Part shown: piece after piece, positions 1 through 11,744 of the stretch
How the letters are laid out: each line of letters opens with the position of its first letter
How positions within the stretch are numbered: position 1 is the first letter of the stretch
Assembly (NCBI GenBank): GCA_023101885.1
Contig: JALPQD010000102.1
Location: 5,082,971-5,146,970 of the forward strand
Length of the DNA stretch: 64,000 bases
Direction of reading: 5' to 3'
Origin: Typhlomys cinereus
Lineage: Eukaryota; Chordata; Mammalia; Rodentia; Platacanthomyidae
Made by a program: the position numbers and the translations under genes
The notes under the pieces: model-generated
What the model saw: the letters and a program-made list of their open reading frames with translations, nothing else
Database searches by the model: none
What the model was told of the DNA's origin: nothing

Positions 1-401
1 CCAGAGAGTAAAACCTTCCTTTTTCTTAGGTGGTTTGTTTTATCTACACATATTCTTCTCAGGGACACAGAATTCGCAGCAGATAAATGATCTCATTAGA
101 GGTCTATTTAAATGAAGTGTCATCATGCTCATTAGCCAAACACAGATCTGAGATACCCTATAGAGTGTCATTATTCCCCTCCGAAGGGTCCAGAATACAT
201 ACAGATGTGGAAGATGTTGAACAGCAAGGAGGTAAGACATCTTGAAGAACCAGGGTACCAAATATGCATACATACCTCACTATTACGTCAGTCATGATTC
301 AAGGAAGGGACAAGGATTGGGTAAGGTTTCAAAGGGGAACTTGTCAGATATGAGAGAGGGCCAAAAGTTGGGTGAGCATAGAGCGGAATCTAGACACTTA
401 C
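1..401 (-). other. Fras1: Fras1 intron (partial), 3' of the last visible exon
   Basis: This stretch follows the donor site (gtaagtgt on the minus strand) of the exon at 402-542, so it is the beginning of the next Fras1 intron. I see no recognisable exon, SINE or microsatellite in it. The next furin-like exon of the gene should lie below position 1. Confidence 0.7.
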
Positions 402-542
402 GCTTGCAGAAACCCGCATCCCGATAGTATGCCAGCGAGCACTGCTCCACACAGGCGCCATCCTGGAGAAAGTAGCCATCCATGCACTGCAGGCAGTCTG
501 TGTGCAGAGGCCCGCTGCAGGCATTGCAACTCCAGTCACACT
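402..542 (-). CDS. Fras1: Fras1 exon, furin-like repeat (ninth and most 3' in window)
   Basis: Internal exon of 141 bp (47 codons). The acceptor tract ends in gtctctgcag and the donor reads AAGC|gtaagt. Entry and exit are both phase 1, and the split codon joining it to the preceding exon becomes GAG (Glu). It encodes one FU module with eight cysteines, opening with CDWSCNACSGPL and containing CLQCMDGYFLQDGACVEQC, which I recognise as mammalian FRAS1. FU repeats are disulfide-rich extracellular modules lying between the VWC and CSPG regions of this large basement-membrane protein. FRAS1 assembles with FREM1 and FREM2 to anchor epithelium to mesenchyme, and its loss causes Fraser syndrome in humans. 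All eight cysteines are present and there is no stop or frameshift. Identification is from recalled similarity, not a database search. Confidence 0.95.
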
Positions 543-1547
543 CTGCAGAGACAGTGCATAGATCAGCTTCTATCTGCCCACCCTTAGTCCCAGCAACTCC
601 CTTAGCAGAGCCTGTCTGCAGCTGCAAGGGGTCAGGTCAGGCCAACGTCAGCAATGTCAGATAAGTGAGCAGTAAAGGGGCCTCAACGTGTAATAGCCTG
701 GATGCTTCTCTGTTTAGTGTTCCTAATTATGTCACACACAAGCATGTTCAAGGAGTGTTCCAAGCTGTGCAAAGTCTGCTTGTCAGCAGTGCTGTTCTTA
801 AGCCAGACCGACTTGGCCTCATCCCAGAGGCGCCCGAGTACTCATCTCTGTGCCATGCCAGGTCTATATGCCAAGCCTGCCCTCGGGAGACACCAGCTTG
901 CATCTAATCCTGACTTCCTTCAAATGTTCTGGACTTACTAGGTACAGAGATGCCTGACAATAAAACATGATTCTGACTTTCAAAACTAGACAATGACAGC
1001 ATGACATTCCCCCCCCCAAAAGATAGTAGATTTAAAGGAAGCATTGAAGAACTGTCCAGAAAGAAAAGGCTTATTGTGCAATAGAACAGTTCATTTAGGG
1101 CATCAGAACTGACTGGTTCACAAGCTCCCTTGCTCAACAAACATCCAAGGTATGTGTATCACTGCAAAGGGGGGAGGCATAAAAGTGGGAATAGCAGCAT
1201 CAAGGACTTTGTGCTATAGTGAGGCACCCCAATAACACAGGGGGATTGCTAGGAAAACAGATGGTCAGGCTCCATGTCAGATCTAGTATGAGTCCTGAGG
1301 ACTGGGACACAGGAAAAAATGTCTCCATTAATGTTATTGGTTTTGCCATTATGATAGTGGTAGTTCCTAGTATTTTTTATATCAGATAATACTGATGTAA
1401 TCAGAAAACTCATGTTTGACAACCAACGGTTGAGAGCTGCTAAATCCTTTATACCTGACAAATGAGAAGGAACAGAATGGTCAAATACATAGGTTAAAAA
1501 TTAGAGAATTCGATTAAATGACCACTTAGCTATGTTTTCTTTCCTTT

Positions 1548-1805
1548 TCATGTGTATGTGTGTGTAGGTGCATAAATGTTCACAAGTGTGTGGGGACATG
1601 TGTACATGCAAACATACATATGCTGTGCACATACATGTGTAAACATGTGAAAGCCCAGGGTAGATATTGGAAAGAATCTTTGATCACGCTTCCATCTTAC
1701 TCTTTTTGAGATAGGGTCTCCAATCAAACCCAGAACTCATTAATAGGGCTATGCTGGCTATTCAGCTTACTCGGACGATTCCAATTGTCCACCTTCCCAG
1801 CATTT
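1548..1805 (-). mobile_element. Old B4-like SINE remnant
   Basis: The plus strand shows a degenerate TG/CA-rich tail (1548-1650), then a segment reading gagatagggtctccaat and ending in Ala/ID-like tRNA head remnants. This order is that of a reversed rodent B4 element (ID head fused to a B1-type body). It is strongly diverged and no target-site duplication was found. Assignment is from recalled consensus structure. Confidence 0.45.
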
Positions 1806-2004
1806 ATGTGTTCTTTGGTCCTCTTGTTTGCAGGCAAATACTGAGCAATGTCCTCAGTTGACTTCATTACTTGCTATCTATATTTCCCTATTTTTCTCCC
1901 TTAATTTTTTAAAATCTGAATAAAACAGTGGCACCAATAGTTCCCATTTCATAAGACCACTGTGAAGACTAAACGAAACGGAGAAAGCGAAGTATTAGCA
2001 CAGG

Positions 2005-2066
2005 AGAGGTGCAGTTCAGCAGCAGAGCACAAGGTTAGCATCTGTGAGGTCTTAGTTCAATCAAAA
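2005..2066 (+). mobile_element. ID-like SINE remnant
   Basis: A roughly 60-bp stretch resembles an ID element: a box-A-like part (gtgcagttcagcagcagagc) and a box-B-like part (cttagttcaatc) at the expected spacing, followed by an A-rich region. It is short and diverged, so a chance match cannot be excluded. Confidence 0.35.
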
Positions 2067-3426
2067 TGAATGAATGCATAAATGAATGCACTTAGCAGTT
2101 ACCTGCATATAGTTAACAGCTCAATAAACATTTGCTGATGAACTGCTTTTCCTTGAGAATAGAACTATCTGAGGCTGTCTCGAGTCCATTTTCCTACTCT
2201 GCTAAGTGCCTGGGAAATTTTCCTTTTGTCACACTTTCTCTTCCTTGATGCAATATTTCTAAATCTGGAGAGAGCAAATAAAATGTGCAAGATGGTACGC
2301 ATGCTTCCATGGTTTATAGAGTTAATCTCCCTTATTTCTTTAGATGATTCAGTCCTGAGGGAAAGTGACTAAGACAGAGCCTCAAAAAATAGTATAGTTA
2401 TGAAATCATTTACAGCAGGGAGGATTTGCGATAACCTTGTTTTTCACCACAATTTGACAGTCCCTGGTTAAAAGGGAAAAAAAAAACCTACAAAAACTTT
2501 GTAGCCTTGAGCACTGTAGACCACCTAAGTTGATGACCACATAGAATTTCTTGGAATGAAAAGTGTGCAGCTCTGTGGAACTGCAGAGCTTCCCAAGTTT
2601 ATCTGACAGATATCTATATCTGAGCTCCCTGCCAGGATGAGGAGGTGAGAGAAAAATGTGGAAAGAAGCTGGACCCATCAACAGAAAGGGGCAAGTTAAA
2701 CCTGTATTCTCTCCCTGAGCTCTGCCATTCAGCATACAGGTCTCAAGAATGCCAACTTGTTCTCCCCCACCACTCATTTTGAAAATGCTAAGCTGAAATA
2801 CACAAATCAGACAGAACTCCTGACCACCTTAGGCTTAGACACTAGCAATCTAGAGCTGCAAACGCATATAATTACAGGACCCAGGGACCCAACGTAAGTC
2901 TCTGAAGAGCCTTGGTATGATGGAGTAAGGAATGGTGAGGACTGTGGTCAATGACAGTGACCATGCTTTCTGTCCAGTGGGGATGAGAGGTATACAGTAC
3001 AATCTGATGTTTAGTGATGATATAAAGCCAATGCTTTTAGATCTGAGCTTTTTCAAAGTAAACAGGAAAATCCTAAGTTTTGTATGTGAAGTCTTCCGAA
3101 ATAATCAGACTTCAAAATATTGGATCATTGGATGTCCCATACACATACATCTACAGACCAAATAAAATGAAGGTTTTGCTTCAATTAGTTGCCTCTGATC
3201 TAGTTACCAATACCAGGTACAATGGTTGACATCTAGTAAATACTAAGAAGTTTTGTTTAATAAACACAAAAATGAGTGAATCGATGAACATATACCGACA
3301 ATGTTCTTGCACAGAAAGTTGGAGCATTTGTTGAAAATGCCTTCCTGAAGTGGGGAGTGGACGTTCACAGTAAACAGGGTATCTGTGGGTAAAAGAAGCC
3401 CTCGTTCAGTTCAGAAAGAGCTTTAC

Positions 3427-3573
3427 CTTTGCATATCTTGGTAGGGAGGTCGAGATAATACTGTGGGGCGCAGTTCTCTGATTGGCACTCCCCAAAGAGC
3501 AGGACCTTGTTGGGGTCTCGGCAGGAGGTACAGCTGCCCTGTGAGTCACAACTTCCGCAATGCATGTTGCATG
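3427..3573 (-). CDS. Fras1: Fras1 exon, furin-like repeat (eighth in window)
   Basis: Internal exon of 147 bp (49 codons), phase 1 at both ends. The acceptor is tgcccacccag and the donor AAAG|gtaaag. The donor is rather weak because +5 is A instead of G. The split codon from the preceding exon becomes TCA (Ser). The module has eight cysteines, starts CNMHCGSCDSQGSC and contains CRDPNKVLLFGEC, which is characteristic of FRAS1. The frame is open across the exon and continues into the exon at 402-542. As in its neighbours, one exon equals one FU repeat. Confidence 0.95.
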
Positions 3574-4454
3574 CTGGGTGGGCAGGAAAAGATAGTGAAC
3601 AGATGATTATAACTGTAAATACAGTAGTACTGCCTAGACAAATACTGCATAGTAATAAGTCCCTGTTTCACCTGTCCTTTAGTTATAGCTCATGAGTGTC
3701 TTCTGTGCACAACAAAAACAAAAAAACAAAACAAACAACAACAAAAAGACATCAGTTTTACTTTTCAAAGTAGAAGATAATCTTATTTTTGCAAAGGGAA
3801 ACTGTAAGACCAGGGATGAAAATCTCATATCCCAATTACCCTGTGATGCTTCAAGAGAATTTATACTTACTCTAACCAGACAGTTTTATTTTGAACCTTA
3901 CTTTAGAAATTAAGTCCCCTAGAGTTTATAGCATAGACTTAGAATTTGTTAAGATACCAACTGTGGAGACTGTGAAATCCCATATTTTAAGACAAAGCGC
4001 TGAAAGGTTAGCTGTCTATTGTCTTTCCCAATTGTAATTCTCAGCAGGCACACATGTAATTGACACATTCGGGAAAGATGACCCAATCTGATCTGCTTTC
4101 AAATCTCTAGTCTAAAAATTGACAATGCTCCATGTATTCGGTTATTCATGTGAGAAACCTGAAGTCTATTCTGGTATCTCCTCTTCTTTCCCTCCAAATC
4201 TAGTTATTCAGTGGACAGAGCTTTTTGCTTTTTTCCACTGCTCATAAGCGGAGGTGTAGCTAAGCCATCATCACTCCTTGCTGGAGCACCATCACGGACT
4301 CACTGGTTTCCCATGCCAGCCTGACCCCCTAGCCTGCTGCTTTCCTTGGATCCATGAGAGTGATGCTTTTAATTCACACTGCCCTGGCTTCACAGTGCAC
4401 TTTCTCCCTACAAGCCAAAGACCTAGAAAATTTCTAACCATCATTTCTACAAAT

Positions 4455-4684
4455 ATCCTTCCTTCCTTCCTTCCTTCCTTCCTTCCTTCCTTCCTTCCTT
4501 CCTTCCTTCCTTCCTTCCTTCCTTCCTTCCTTCCTTCCTTCCTTCCTCCCTCCCTCCCTCCCTCCTTTTTGCCTCCCTCCCTCCCTCCTTCCCTCCCTCC
4601 TCCACCTTTCCACCCTCCCTCCCTCCCTCCCTCCTCCCATCATTTCTACCTTCATCTCTTCCTCTCTCCCTCCCTCCCTCCCTG
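4455..4684. repeat. (CCTT)n / (CCCT)n microsatellite
   Basis: A pure CCTT tetranucleotide array of about 92 bp (4455-4547) grades into a longer imperfect CCCT/pyrimidine tract ending near 4684. The plus strand is almost entirely pyrimidine over 230 bp. The open frames read through it on both strands are low-complexity artefacts. On the Fras1 sense strand it is a polypurine tract. Confidence 0.95.
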
Positions 4685-5839
4685 GAAATCTTGACACATA
4701 CACATTTGAATCTTCTTTATGTAAACATCAACCCTGTTTTTTTTTTTAACTCTAACTCATTCTTCAGCACCTTCTTCATTCCAGAACAAGCTATATAAGC
4801 AAACCCTCTTATACTACCTGGGCATTTACTCCTGGCATGTGTGATAATGTACATGTGAGCGACTCTTTGACAGCTGAATTCCCTTGTCTTCATGAGTACA
4901 AAGACAAGCTGTGCTTTGTTCCTTGCAATATTCCATAGCACCAGCATAACTGGTTACCTGTCATACTGCAGGTGTTGAAGAAATTCTTGCTATGCAAATT
5001 AAAGTGAATATTTGAATATATAACATACACTAACACATACATAATCCCAGAACTTTTACCTCATTCTAAAATTCAACTGCGGTGTATAGTGAAGTATTGA
5101 AAGAGATTAGTAAATGTTAGGTTCATAGAACATCATCACAGTGTGATGTATGCAAGGAAACTACCTCCTTGAAAGCACAAAGAACTATGTGTTCATTTCA
5201 TTTATAGGGAGAACTGTTGCTGTGAAATATTCATATTAGTAGGTACCCTTATATTTTGAAGTACCAGGAAAATTCTATATTGGATTTTGAAACAGATGTT
5301 TGAGAATAATTGGAAAAGAATATTTTAATCTCTGGAGCTTATAAGACTAATTTTTTATTTGTCTTTTTTCTGGGATTTTTATCAATATTTTATCTATTTG
5401 ACATTCATGGAAGCCTATTCGTTTTTGAATTTAGCTTTTTCTAGGACTTTGGTGCATGAATTTTGATTTGGACAAAGCACTTAATAAAGATTCCAAAGAT
5501 AACAATTTGGAATACAGCAATGAAGTGGGGCCAATAAGCTGCAAGCAGCTCTGAAGATGGGTAAAATTCATATGCTCAAAAAAATGTCAGGTAAACTTTT
5601 GAATTGGTAAGAGTAGTATTCCTGGCAGCATAAACACACATGATCAAGATTTAAAGTTGCATGCAACCAATATTTTTGACAATGACCTTAATGAAAATAA
5701 ACATATCATGCTTATGATACCTAAATATGCCACAACTGTTCCTAGAAGAAATATTCACAGTTAAGTCTTAATAACCAGAATAAAAGGAACTTCATTATTT
5801 TAACTAGTTGAAATAACAAATCAAAAGTAATTGAGTGAA

Positions 5840-6097
5840 GGGCTGGAGAGGTGGCTCAGGGGTTAAGCCTCTGCCTTGCAGGCGTGAAGGTCCTGAGTTT
5901 GGATCCTAGACCCCACGCATAGACGCCAGGTGGAAGCGGGGGCAGCCTGCGTTTCTGCTCCTGGTAGGGCGGAGCCTGTGAATCCCGGGGCAGAGTAAAC
6001 AAGGAGGAGGTGGAGGTGGTCCATGGTGATTCCTGAATTCGCCCGTGGTTCTACACACACATACACACACACACACACATACACAATTGAATAAAAA
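5840..6097 (+). mobile_element. Young tRNA-head SINE with (CA)n tail, copy 1
   Basis: The head begins ggctggagaggtggctcagg and carries box-A/box-B-like promoter parts (tggctcaggggttaag, ggtcctgagtttggatcc). A GC-rich right half follows (about 5930-6040, including ggcggagcctgtgaatcccg), then a (CA)n tail and a short A tail. It is flanked by a perfect 17-bp target-site duplication, AAAAGTAATTGAGTGAA, at 5823-5839 and 6098-6114. The head resembles rodent B2/ID, but the right half matches no SINE I can name. It is a non-coding retroposon mobilised in trans by L1. Confidence 0.85.
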
Positions 6098-9053
6098 AAA
6101 AGTAATTGAGTGAAATATGCAAAGCTTTTCCACCAGAGACATTTAGCCAATTAAAGGATTAGTATCACCTAAAACCATGACATGGTCACTGAACATGCTA
6201 ACTTACGTAAATTCAATCTGAGGAGTCATCATGCACCTAAATATCAGCTGGGCCTGTCTGCCTGACACTGGGCTGCAGAATGAGGCCCAAATACCAGTTT
6301 CTCTGAGCCTACGGTTTACTTCCACCTGCATCCACGCATTGGATCCTTCTGTGCATCCTCTCATTTCTCCTGGGGACTTTGATGGATAAATCATCCCCTA
6401 CTGGCTCACAAAATAAAAAGACCGAGATGAGCATATGGAAAGTCTAGAAGACTTTACAGAAGATTTGAAAAGATACAGCAGTGAGCGAGTTGCTTCCTCT
6501 CTCTGTCGTCACCTTTCCTCTTTCTTTCCAAGGAAGTCAGCAAAAAACTGTCCTTTCCTCCTACATATAGTTCTGCACATATCAAAATGTGTGCCTCTGG
6601 ATCCTACACTTCTATCTCAGAGGTTGGTAACTAATGAGTATCCCACCAACCTTATATCCAGACCACATCAAGTTGCACCCCGATACAACGGTGTTCCTAT
6701 GACTAAACTGGGAGGAACAGGGACAGTTCTTTGGAGCCAGAAACTTCCATGGAGAGTGCCAGGACTATGAGAAAGGTAGTGAATAAACTGGAAGCCAGCA
6801 AGGGAAGAGGGATATGCTGCCAATGTCCTTCAACAAGGAGCAAGATGCTTCATCCTCTTACTATGCCTGTTCCCAACCTACCACAGGTCCAAGAGATGCC
6901 TATTGCTTCTGCTTGAATACTCCACTGGCCATAGCTCAGCCGGGGCAAAGTCCAGGTGAAAGATGACACACTACTCAAACTCCAACAGGTAAACATATGA
7001 ACAAGGAAGGAGAATTATCTCTGTTGTCCTGAGTGAAATTCTAGGGCCATTCATAACAGCCCCATCCTTCCAACCAGGGTGTTAGCTTTTTTTTTTCTCG
7101 CCTATATAACTCTAGGAGAAGTAAGGGAGGCTATCCACACTGGGTACATTGCTTGGGTAACCCTAGCATTTTCCTCTAACTCCAAAGCACTTTGGGCCAT
7201 GCACTCAGTGACCTATTTATCCCTGACTTTTCAAAAGTGTTCTTACCTTACTCAGTCACTCTTAAATTTTAGAGGTAATAGAATGCACTTCTTGAAGATT
7301 TCTGCAATCAAAATCCAGAAAGCTCTCAAGACTGTACTCTAAAAAATGTAGTTATCACTTCTTTCTGTCACACCAATTACATTTCCTCAAGAGTCCTTCA
7401 CCACACGATTTCAGAAACTGGCAGGCCTATAGCTGTCTACAATGACAGCGGTACAAAGGGGGAGGATATATTATGGATTCTTTTTGTTTGCTTTACATAA
7501 TAGAAACTTAGGGCTTACTTTACTCAGTTATGACAGGAATGAAACTTAAAGACTAAGATGGGAGATTGTTCATTCAACTGAAATATTCCATGAATGTCTC
7601 TGCTGGGGGAAGCTCAACAGGGTGTCCAGGGCTGCCCTGAAGCAAGGCAAATGTTCCCCTAAAGAGAAATATTTCAGTGTAATGCACTTTTGTCACCTAT
7701 ACTTCATACTTCACATAGAAATCCTTTTTTTTTTCTTTTGAACTTCTAGTCTGTGACTCCGCAGCTGTGAGGATCCTCATAAATCCAAGTCACCATTTCT
7801 CCATTTCTTGCTCTTGAACAGAACATGTAAGTATTTCATTCCTGTCTCTTGGATTACAGAGTGTGCAGGCTCTGGCAGACAGCTGATATACATCAAGCAA
7901 AGTTTTTGTTTCCGAAGGCAAGAGATCTTCCCATTGGTCCAAAAGAGGTTTCTGTCTTCAGTATTTCAACTGATAATAGAAAATTCATAAAACTGCCCTT
8001 CCGATGCTAGCGCTTGTATGCATCTGAGTGCACTGCCAGTGACCTCCTGTTTGTATCTACATCAATATTTCCACGCTGAGCTTTGCCTTCTATTCCTGGT
8101 GATGGTAATGAGAACATAACACTGTACTGAGAGAACCACTGTTCTCTGCTGGGTGTGTTCTAAGTCCCACAATATTCAGATGTGGTTCTGTGATAACTCC
8201 CTTACTTCCACATTTCAGAAAAAGAAGCTGAATTGACTTGCTTAAGGTCTTAATGCTGGTAAGTAGTGCCTGGACTTGCACTTCAGTCCCCTGACTGTTA
8301 GAACCCACTCTTCTAGCCACTAGCTTATGATACTTTCAATATGGTTATTTCTACCACATAAACTTGAAATATTATTGTTCACTATCATTTTCAAAAGTCT
8401 AAAAAAGTTTGTAGAGTCACTCTTCAGCCATTGAAATAAAGGAAGCTCTCTCAGCTATAATGGATTTTTTTCCACCTAGATCTTCCCTTTACCTAATTTA
8501 CCTTAGCCTTCTGTGTCTGATTCAAAAGTAATTAATTGTAGAGTGATTTGTTTGAGAAATAAGACATTTCTACACACTTGTAAACACATACACACAAAGA
8601 ATTCCATTTTGAGCAGAAACAGAATGTTTTGTGACATGCAAGGCTTTGCTTGTTGTCAGAATCAACAAATAAATGTAGAAGGCAAATTAAATCTAGAGAC
8701 ATGCTCAATATTAGCACTGCTCCTTTCTCTGCCTAGGATCAAAGAACTAGATTGAGATAATCATGTTTATGACTATTTCATAAACATACGCTAATGCTTT
8801 TATACTATCAGTGGGGTAACTGAACAGAGAAACTGAAAGATGGATCCAGATCACACAGCTGGTGCTTAGAAAGACACTAGTCTGAAATCTGAGCTATCAT
8901 CTACTGATCGTGTTCATATTGCCTTTGCAGATTAGCTTTCTTTCTGTCTCAAAAATAAAAGAGAGAAAAACAGAAGAAAAAACTTCATATTTCTTCTAAA
9001 AGCTCTAGAAGGTCAGAAGAAGAGTGGCAGTTCATTAAAAAAAAAAGACTTAC

Positions 9054-9200
9054 ACTGGCAAACACGGTTATCATCCAGATAATGCCCAGGAAAGCAGCTG
9101 GTGCTACAGGTACCAATGTGCGTCAGAACAAGGCCAATGGCACAGGAGGAGCAGGAGAAAGGTCCTCTATCTTGGCAGGTTCTGCAGGAGAAGTGGCATC
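9054..9200 (-). CDS. Fras1: Fras1 exon, furin-like repeat (seventh in window)
   Basis: Internal exon of 147 bp (49 codons), phase 1 in and out. The acceptor is gtccctctgcag and the donor CAGT|gtaagt. The split codon with the preceding exon is AGA (Arg). It encodes an eight-cysteine FU module beginning CHFSCRTCQDRGPFSCSSC and ending near CFPGHYLDDNRVC, a recognisable FRAS1 segment. No disruption is seen. It lies only 468 bp downstream (in gene sense) of the previous FU exon, the shortest intron in this window. Confidence 0.95.
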
Positions 9201-9668
9201 CTGCAGAGGGACAAGAAACATGAATCCTCACTACGGAGCCAGACATTCTCCCCCTGATGGTTGACTGCCAACCTGCCTGTAGACCTGTCTATAAGGAAAT
9301 TTCTTGATTGAGTTCACAAAGACGGAAAGACCTACCACAACTGTGGGCAGTATCATTTCAGAGGCCAGGGTTTTGGACTGAATAAAAAGGAGTTAAGCAT
9401 TCTCATTTCTTGCAGACTGAGGACACAATGTGATTAGCTACTTTCAGTTCCTGCTACCGTGTCTTCCCTGCCATAGCACACTACATCTGGAATTGTCTGC
9501 AAAAACAAACCATTCCTTCCATGAGTTGCGTTTGTCAGGAACTTTATCACAGCAGTGAGCTGCACCCAGGCACCATGGGTTGATCCCAGTCTGTGCTCCT
9601 CCCTCTCAGACGTCAAAGCTTTGTCAGCTCCCGCCCAGCAGCCTCCCCCAGCCCAGCCCAGCGCTCAC
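9201..9668 (-). other. Fras1: Fras1 intron, 468 bp, with MITE-like remnant
   Basis: A short intron between two FU exons. Its middle (about 9325-9520) contains a degraded stretch (actgtgggcagtatcatt, then ggactgaataaaaaggag) that resembles rodent URR1-type hAT MITEs. The exon ends are unaffected. Confidence 0.6.
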
Positions 9669-9821
9669 TTTTACAGGTGCCCCTCTCTGCATAGTATCCA
9701 GAGGGGCAGTCAGGAACACAATGGTCCCCAAGCAGCAAGTAGCGGGCATTCTGGCACTTCAGGCAGACACTGCCAGTGTCGTGGAGCTCAGCTACACAGT
9801 CCTGGCACAGAGGATGGCAAT
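9669..9821 (-). CDS. Fras1: Fras1 exon, furin-like repeat (sixth in window)
   Basis: Internal exon of 153 bp (51 codons), phase 1 at both boundaries. The acceptor is tgttctctccag and the donor AAAA|gtgagc. The split codon with the preceding exon is GAT (Asp). The FU module has eight cysteines, starts CHPLCQDCVAELHDTGSVC and contains LLLGDHCVPDCPSGYYAERG, a strongly recognisable FRAS1 signature. The exon is intact. Upstream of it in gene sense lies the 34.8-kb intron swollen by L1 insertions. Confidence 0.96.
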
Positions 9822-11731
9822 CTGGAGAGAACAGAGCAGAGAAAGAGCACGGACACTCATGAATTCCAAGTCTAATCACGACATCGCAAGGCAGAGGGAC
9901 TTTCAGTGACCAGCACTCAGCTCAGCCAACCAGAGAAGGGCCCGGAGGGAGTATGTGTCAGAAAAAGAGAAACTGGGGACCTACACAGATCGAAGCCTGA
10001 GGTTTTTAGCAAATTTTAGGCCCGGCACATAGACTGAGCTTTCATTTCTTTTTGAGTGAAGCACTTTCAATTAGACAGGGTTTCGTGTGACAGATTCTCG
10101 CTAGGGGTGGCGAGAGCCATCAAACCAACAGAACCTGCAAAATCAATGCTTCACACTCCTCCCCCAAGAGTCAGAGCCCTCGAGGGTGGCAATGCTTGAA
10201 AACAGCCCGGGCTCCTGATCCCTTCACAGAACCCCGCCTCCCTGTGGGTTCCAGAAACCAGTGCCCCAGTCTCTGACATGGGGAGACTGACATGAGTAGA
10301 TAATTGCATGGAGCTGCTTAAAAATGTTGGTCTTCAACAGGAGATAGAGTTATACCAAAGGGCTGCGAGGGAAAAGATCATTTTTATGATCCGATAGATA
10401 GTCTGCAGCAGCTCTGTCATAGCAGCTCTGATTAAAGCTATAAAACAAATTATCTTGTGCAGCCAGCACTCTCTTGTTCTCACTCGTATAATAGTTATCC
10501 TTTAATAAAGAGTTCGATGGTATTCTGCTCCTATTGTTGGTGAGACTACCTCATCTCTGCTTTCAAGTGGTAATTACCCCAGGAGTCTCATTCAATGATC
10601 CTTCATCCCAGAGGCAGAAGGAAACCCAGAGATCTTGAATCAGCTACCAAAATGAAAAAGGAGCAAAGAGCTAGGAAAAGAAGAGCGAGCCTGGCTGGAG
10701 GGTTTTCCATCTTCCCTTTTGAGATGCCAAGCTCTGTTCGCACTTCCCCGAACTACCCAGAGCACAGATGTCTCATTTCATCTCAAGAACTTGTAGCTTA
10801 AGACTCAGAAAGTTTCACCAAAAATGCCCATTTCCGTTGATGAGCCTGTTAAAAGCAGGTTCCATTGGCAGTACACCTCACTGCTGATCATGTGGACGCC
10901 TCCCAGAAGCAGATCCCACTCCCGTCCCAGCATCTAACTACTGTTGGCACAAGCACTCTTTCCCTAGAAACCTATTACTGCTGCCCCAGAAGTTAAGCTG
11001 AAGTGTCCTCTTCAACAATGCCCACTCTTCTAGCAGCACAAATGAAGCCCCCTGACCTTTCTCTGAACCTTGGGAGTTTCAAATTGCAGGTGGCCTGACG
11101 CCAATATGAGAGACAATTCATGATCTCCCAGGAGCCAAATTAATCCTCATTACAGCCCTTCAGTAAATGATCAAGGAAGTAATGCCCACACCAGGGGAAA
11201 TATGAGAAGGCTGTTCCCCCTCTCCTACATTGCACGGCTTTCCGTGGGATCCTGAAGCATTTTGTCTTTTTCCCACGCCTCCCTCACATCTTACGTATGC
11301 ACAAGGAAGTTTAAGGCACCAGAAAATTGTCAGAGTGAATGAAGATGGTAGTGTGCAATCAGAACCTTAGTGTACAAATACAAATCCTGAGGAAACTGCC
11401 CAGGGGAAGCTCTACCATGAAGGAAGCCATGTCCTCCTCCTCGTCCTCCTCCTCTTCTTCCTCCTCCTCCTCCAGGAGAGGATATGCAGGGTGCCTTGGC
11501 ATGCAGGGACAAGATCTACAGGCCTCAGCTGCTGAAGAGCAGCTGCATCTAAACCAAGCATTTCCTAGCGTACAATTAGAGAGCCGACAAAGGATGACCA
11601 CCACAGCGACCTTTGAAGAGAGAGTAGCAGGTCTCTGCAGCATTCCACCGCATAATAACTAAGTATTTACAGATTTGTTTGATTGTGGGTCTCTTTAGAA
11701 GGTGTCTGGATTAAGAAGGAAATGCATATCC
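9822..11731 (-). other. Fras1: Fras1 large intron, repeat-poor 3' part
   Basis: The last 1.9 kb (in gene sense) of the 34.8-kb intron. Apart from a (TCC)n tract at 11431-11473 I recognise no repeat. The segment 10290-10560 is AT-rich and looks like unique sequence with several homeobox- and TCF-like words (gattaaag, taattgc). It could be conserved non-coding DNA, but that cannot be judged from one sequence. Confidence 0.5.
11431..11473. repeat. (TCC)n microsatellite
   Basis: An imperfect trinucleotide tract of TCC units with a few TCG/TCT variants. It produces a poly-Ser frame on plus and poly-Glu on minus, neither of which looks genic. Confidence 0.9.
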
Positions 11732-11744
11732 AAGGAAGCTGGGG

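Larger units (their letters stand above)
543..3426 (-). other. Fras1: Fras1 intron, 2.9 kb
   Basis: Intron between the FU exons at 3427-3573 and 402-542. It contains an old reverse-orientation B4-like SINE at about 1548-1805 and a short ID-like remnant at about 2005-2066. The open frames in it lack splice sites or family signatures and look fortuitous. The rest appears to be unique sequence without recognisable function. Confidence 0.8.
3574..9053 (-). other. Fras1: Fras1 intron, 5.5 kb
   Basis: Intron between the FU exons at 9054-9200 and 3427-3573. It contains a long (CCTT)n/(CCCT)n microsatellite (4455-4684) and one young SINE (5840-6097). Stretches 4700-5820 and 6115-9050 are unremarkable unique sequence, with short open frames that have no recognisable product. 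Confidence 0.8.

Noticed and set aside
4278..4703. Open frames with Pro-Ser-Phe-Leu or Arg-Glu-Gly-Lys repeats
   Set aside because: Translation of the (CCTT)n/(CCCT)n microsatellite.
11339..11662. Frame with a poly-Ser run (plus) and poly-Glu run (minus)
   Set aside because: Translation of the (TCC)n tract; no gene features.
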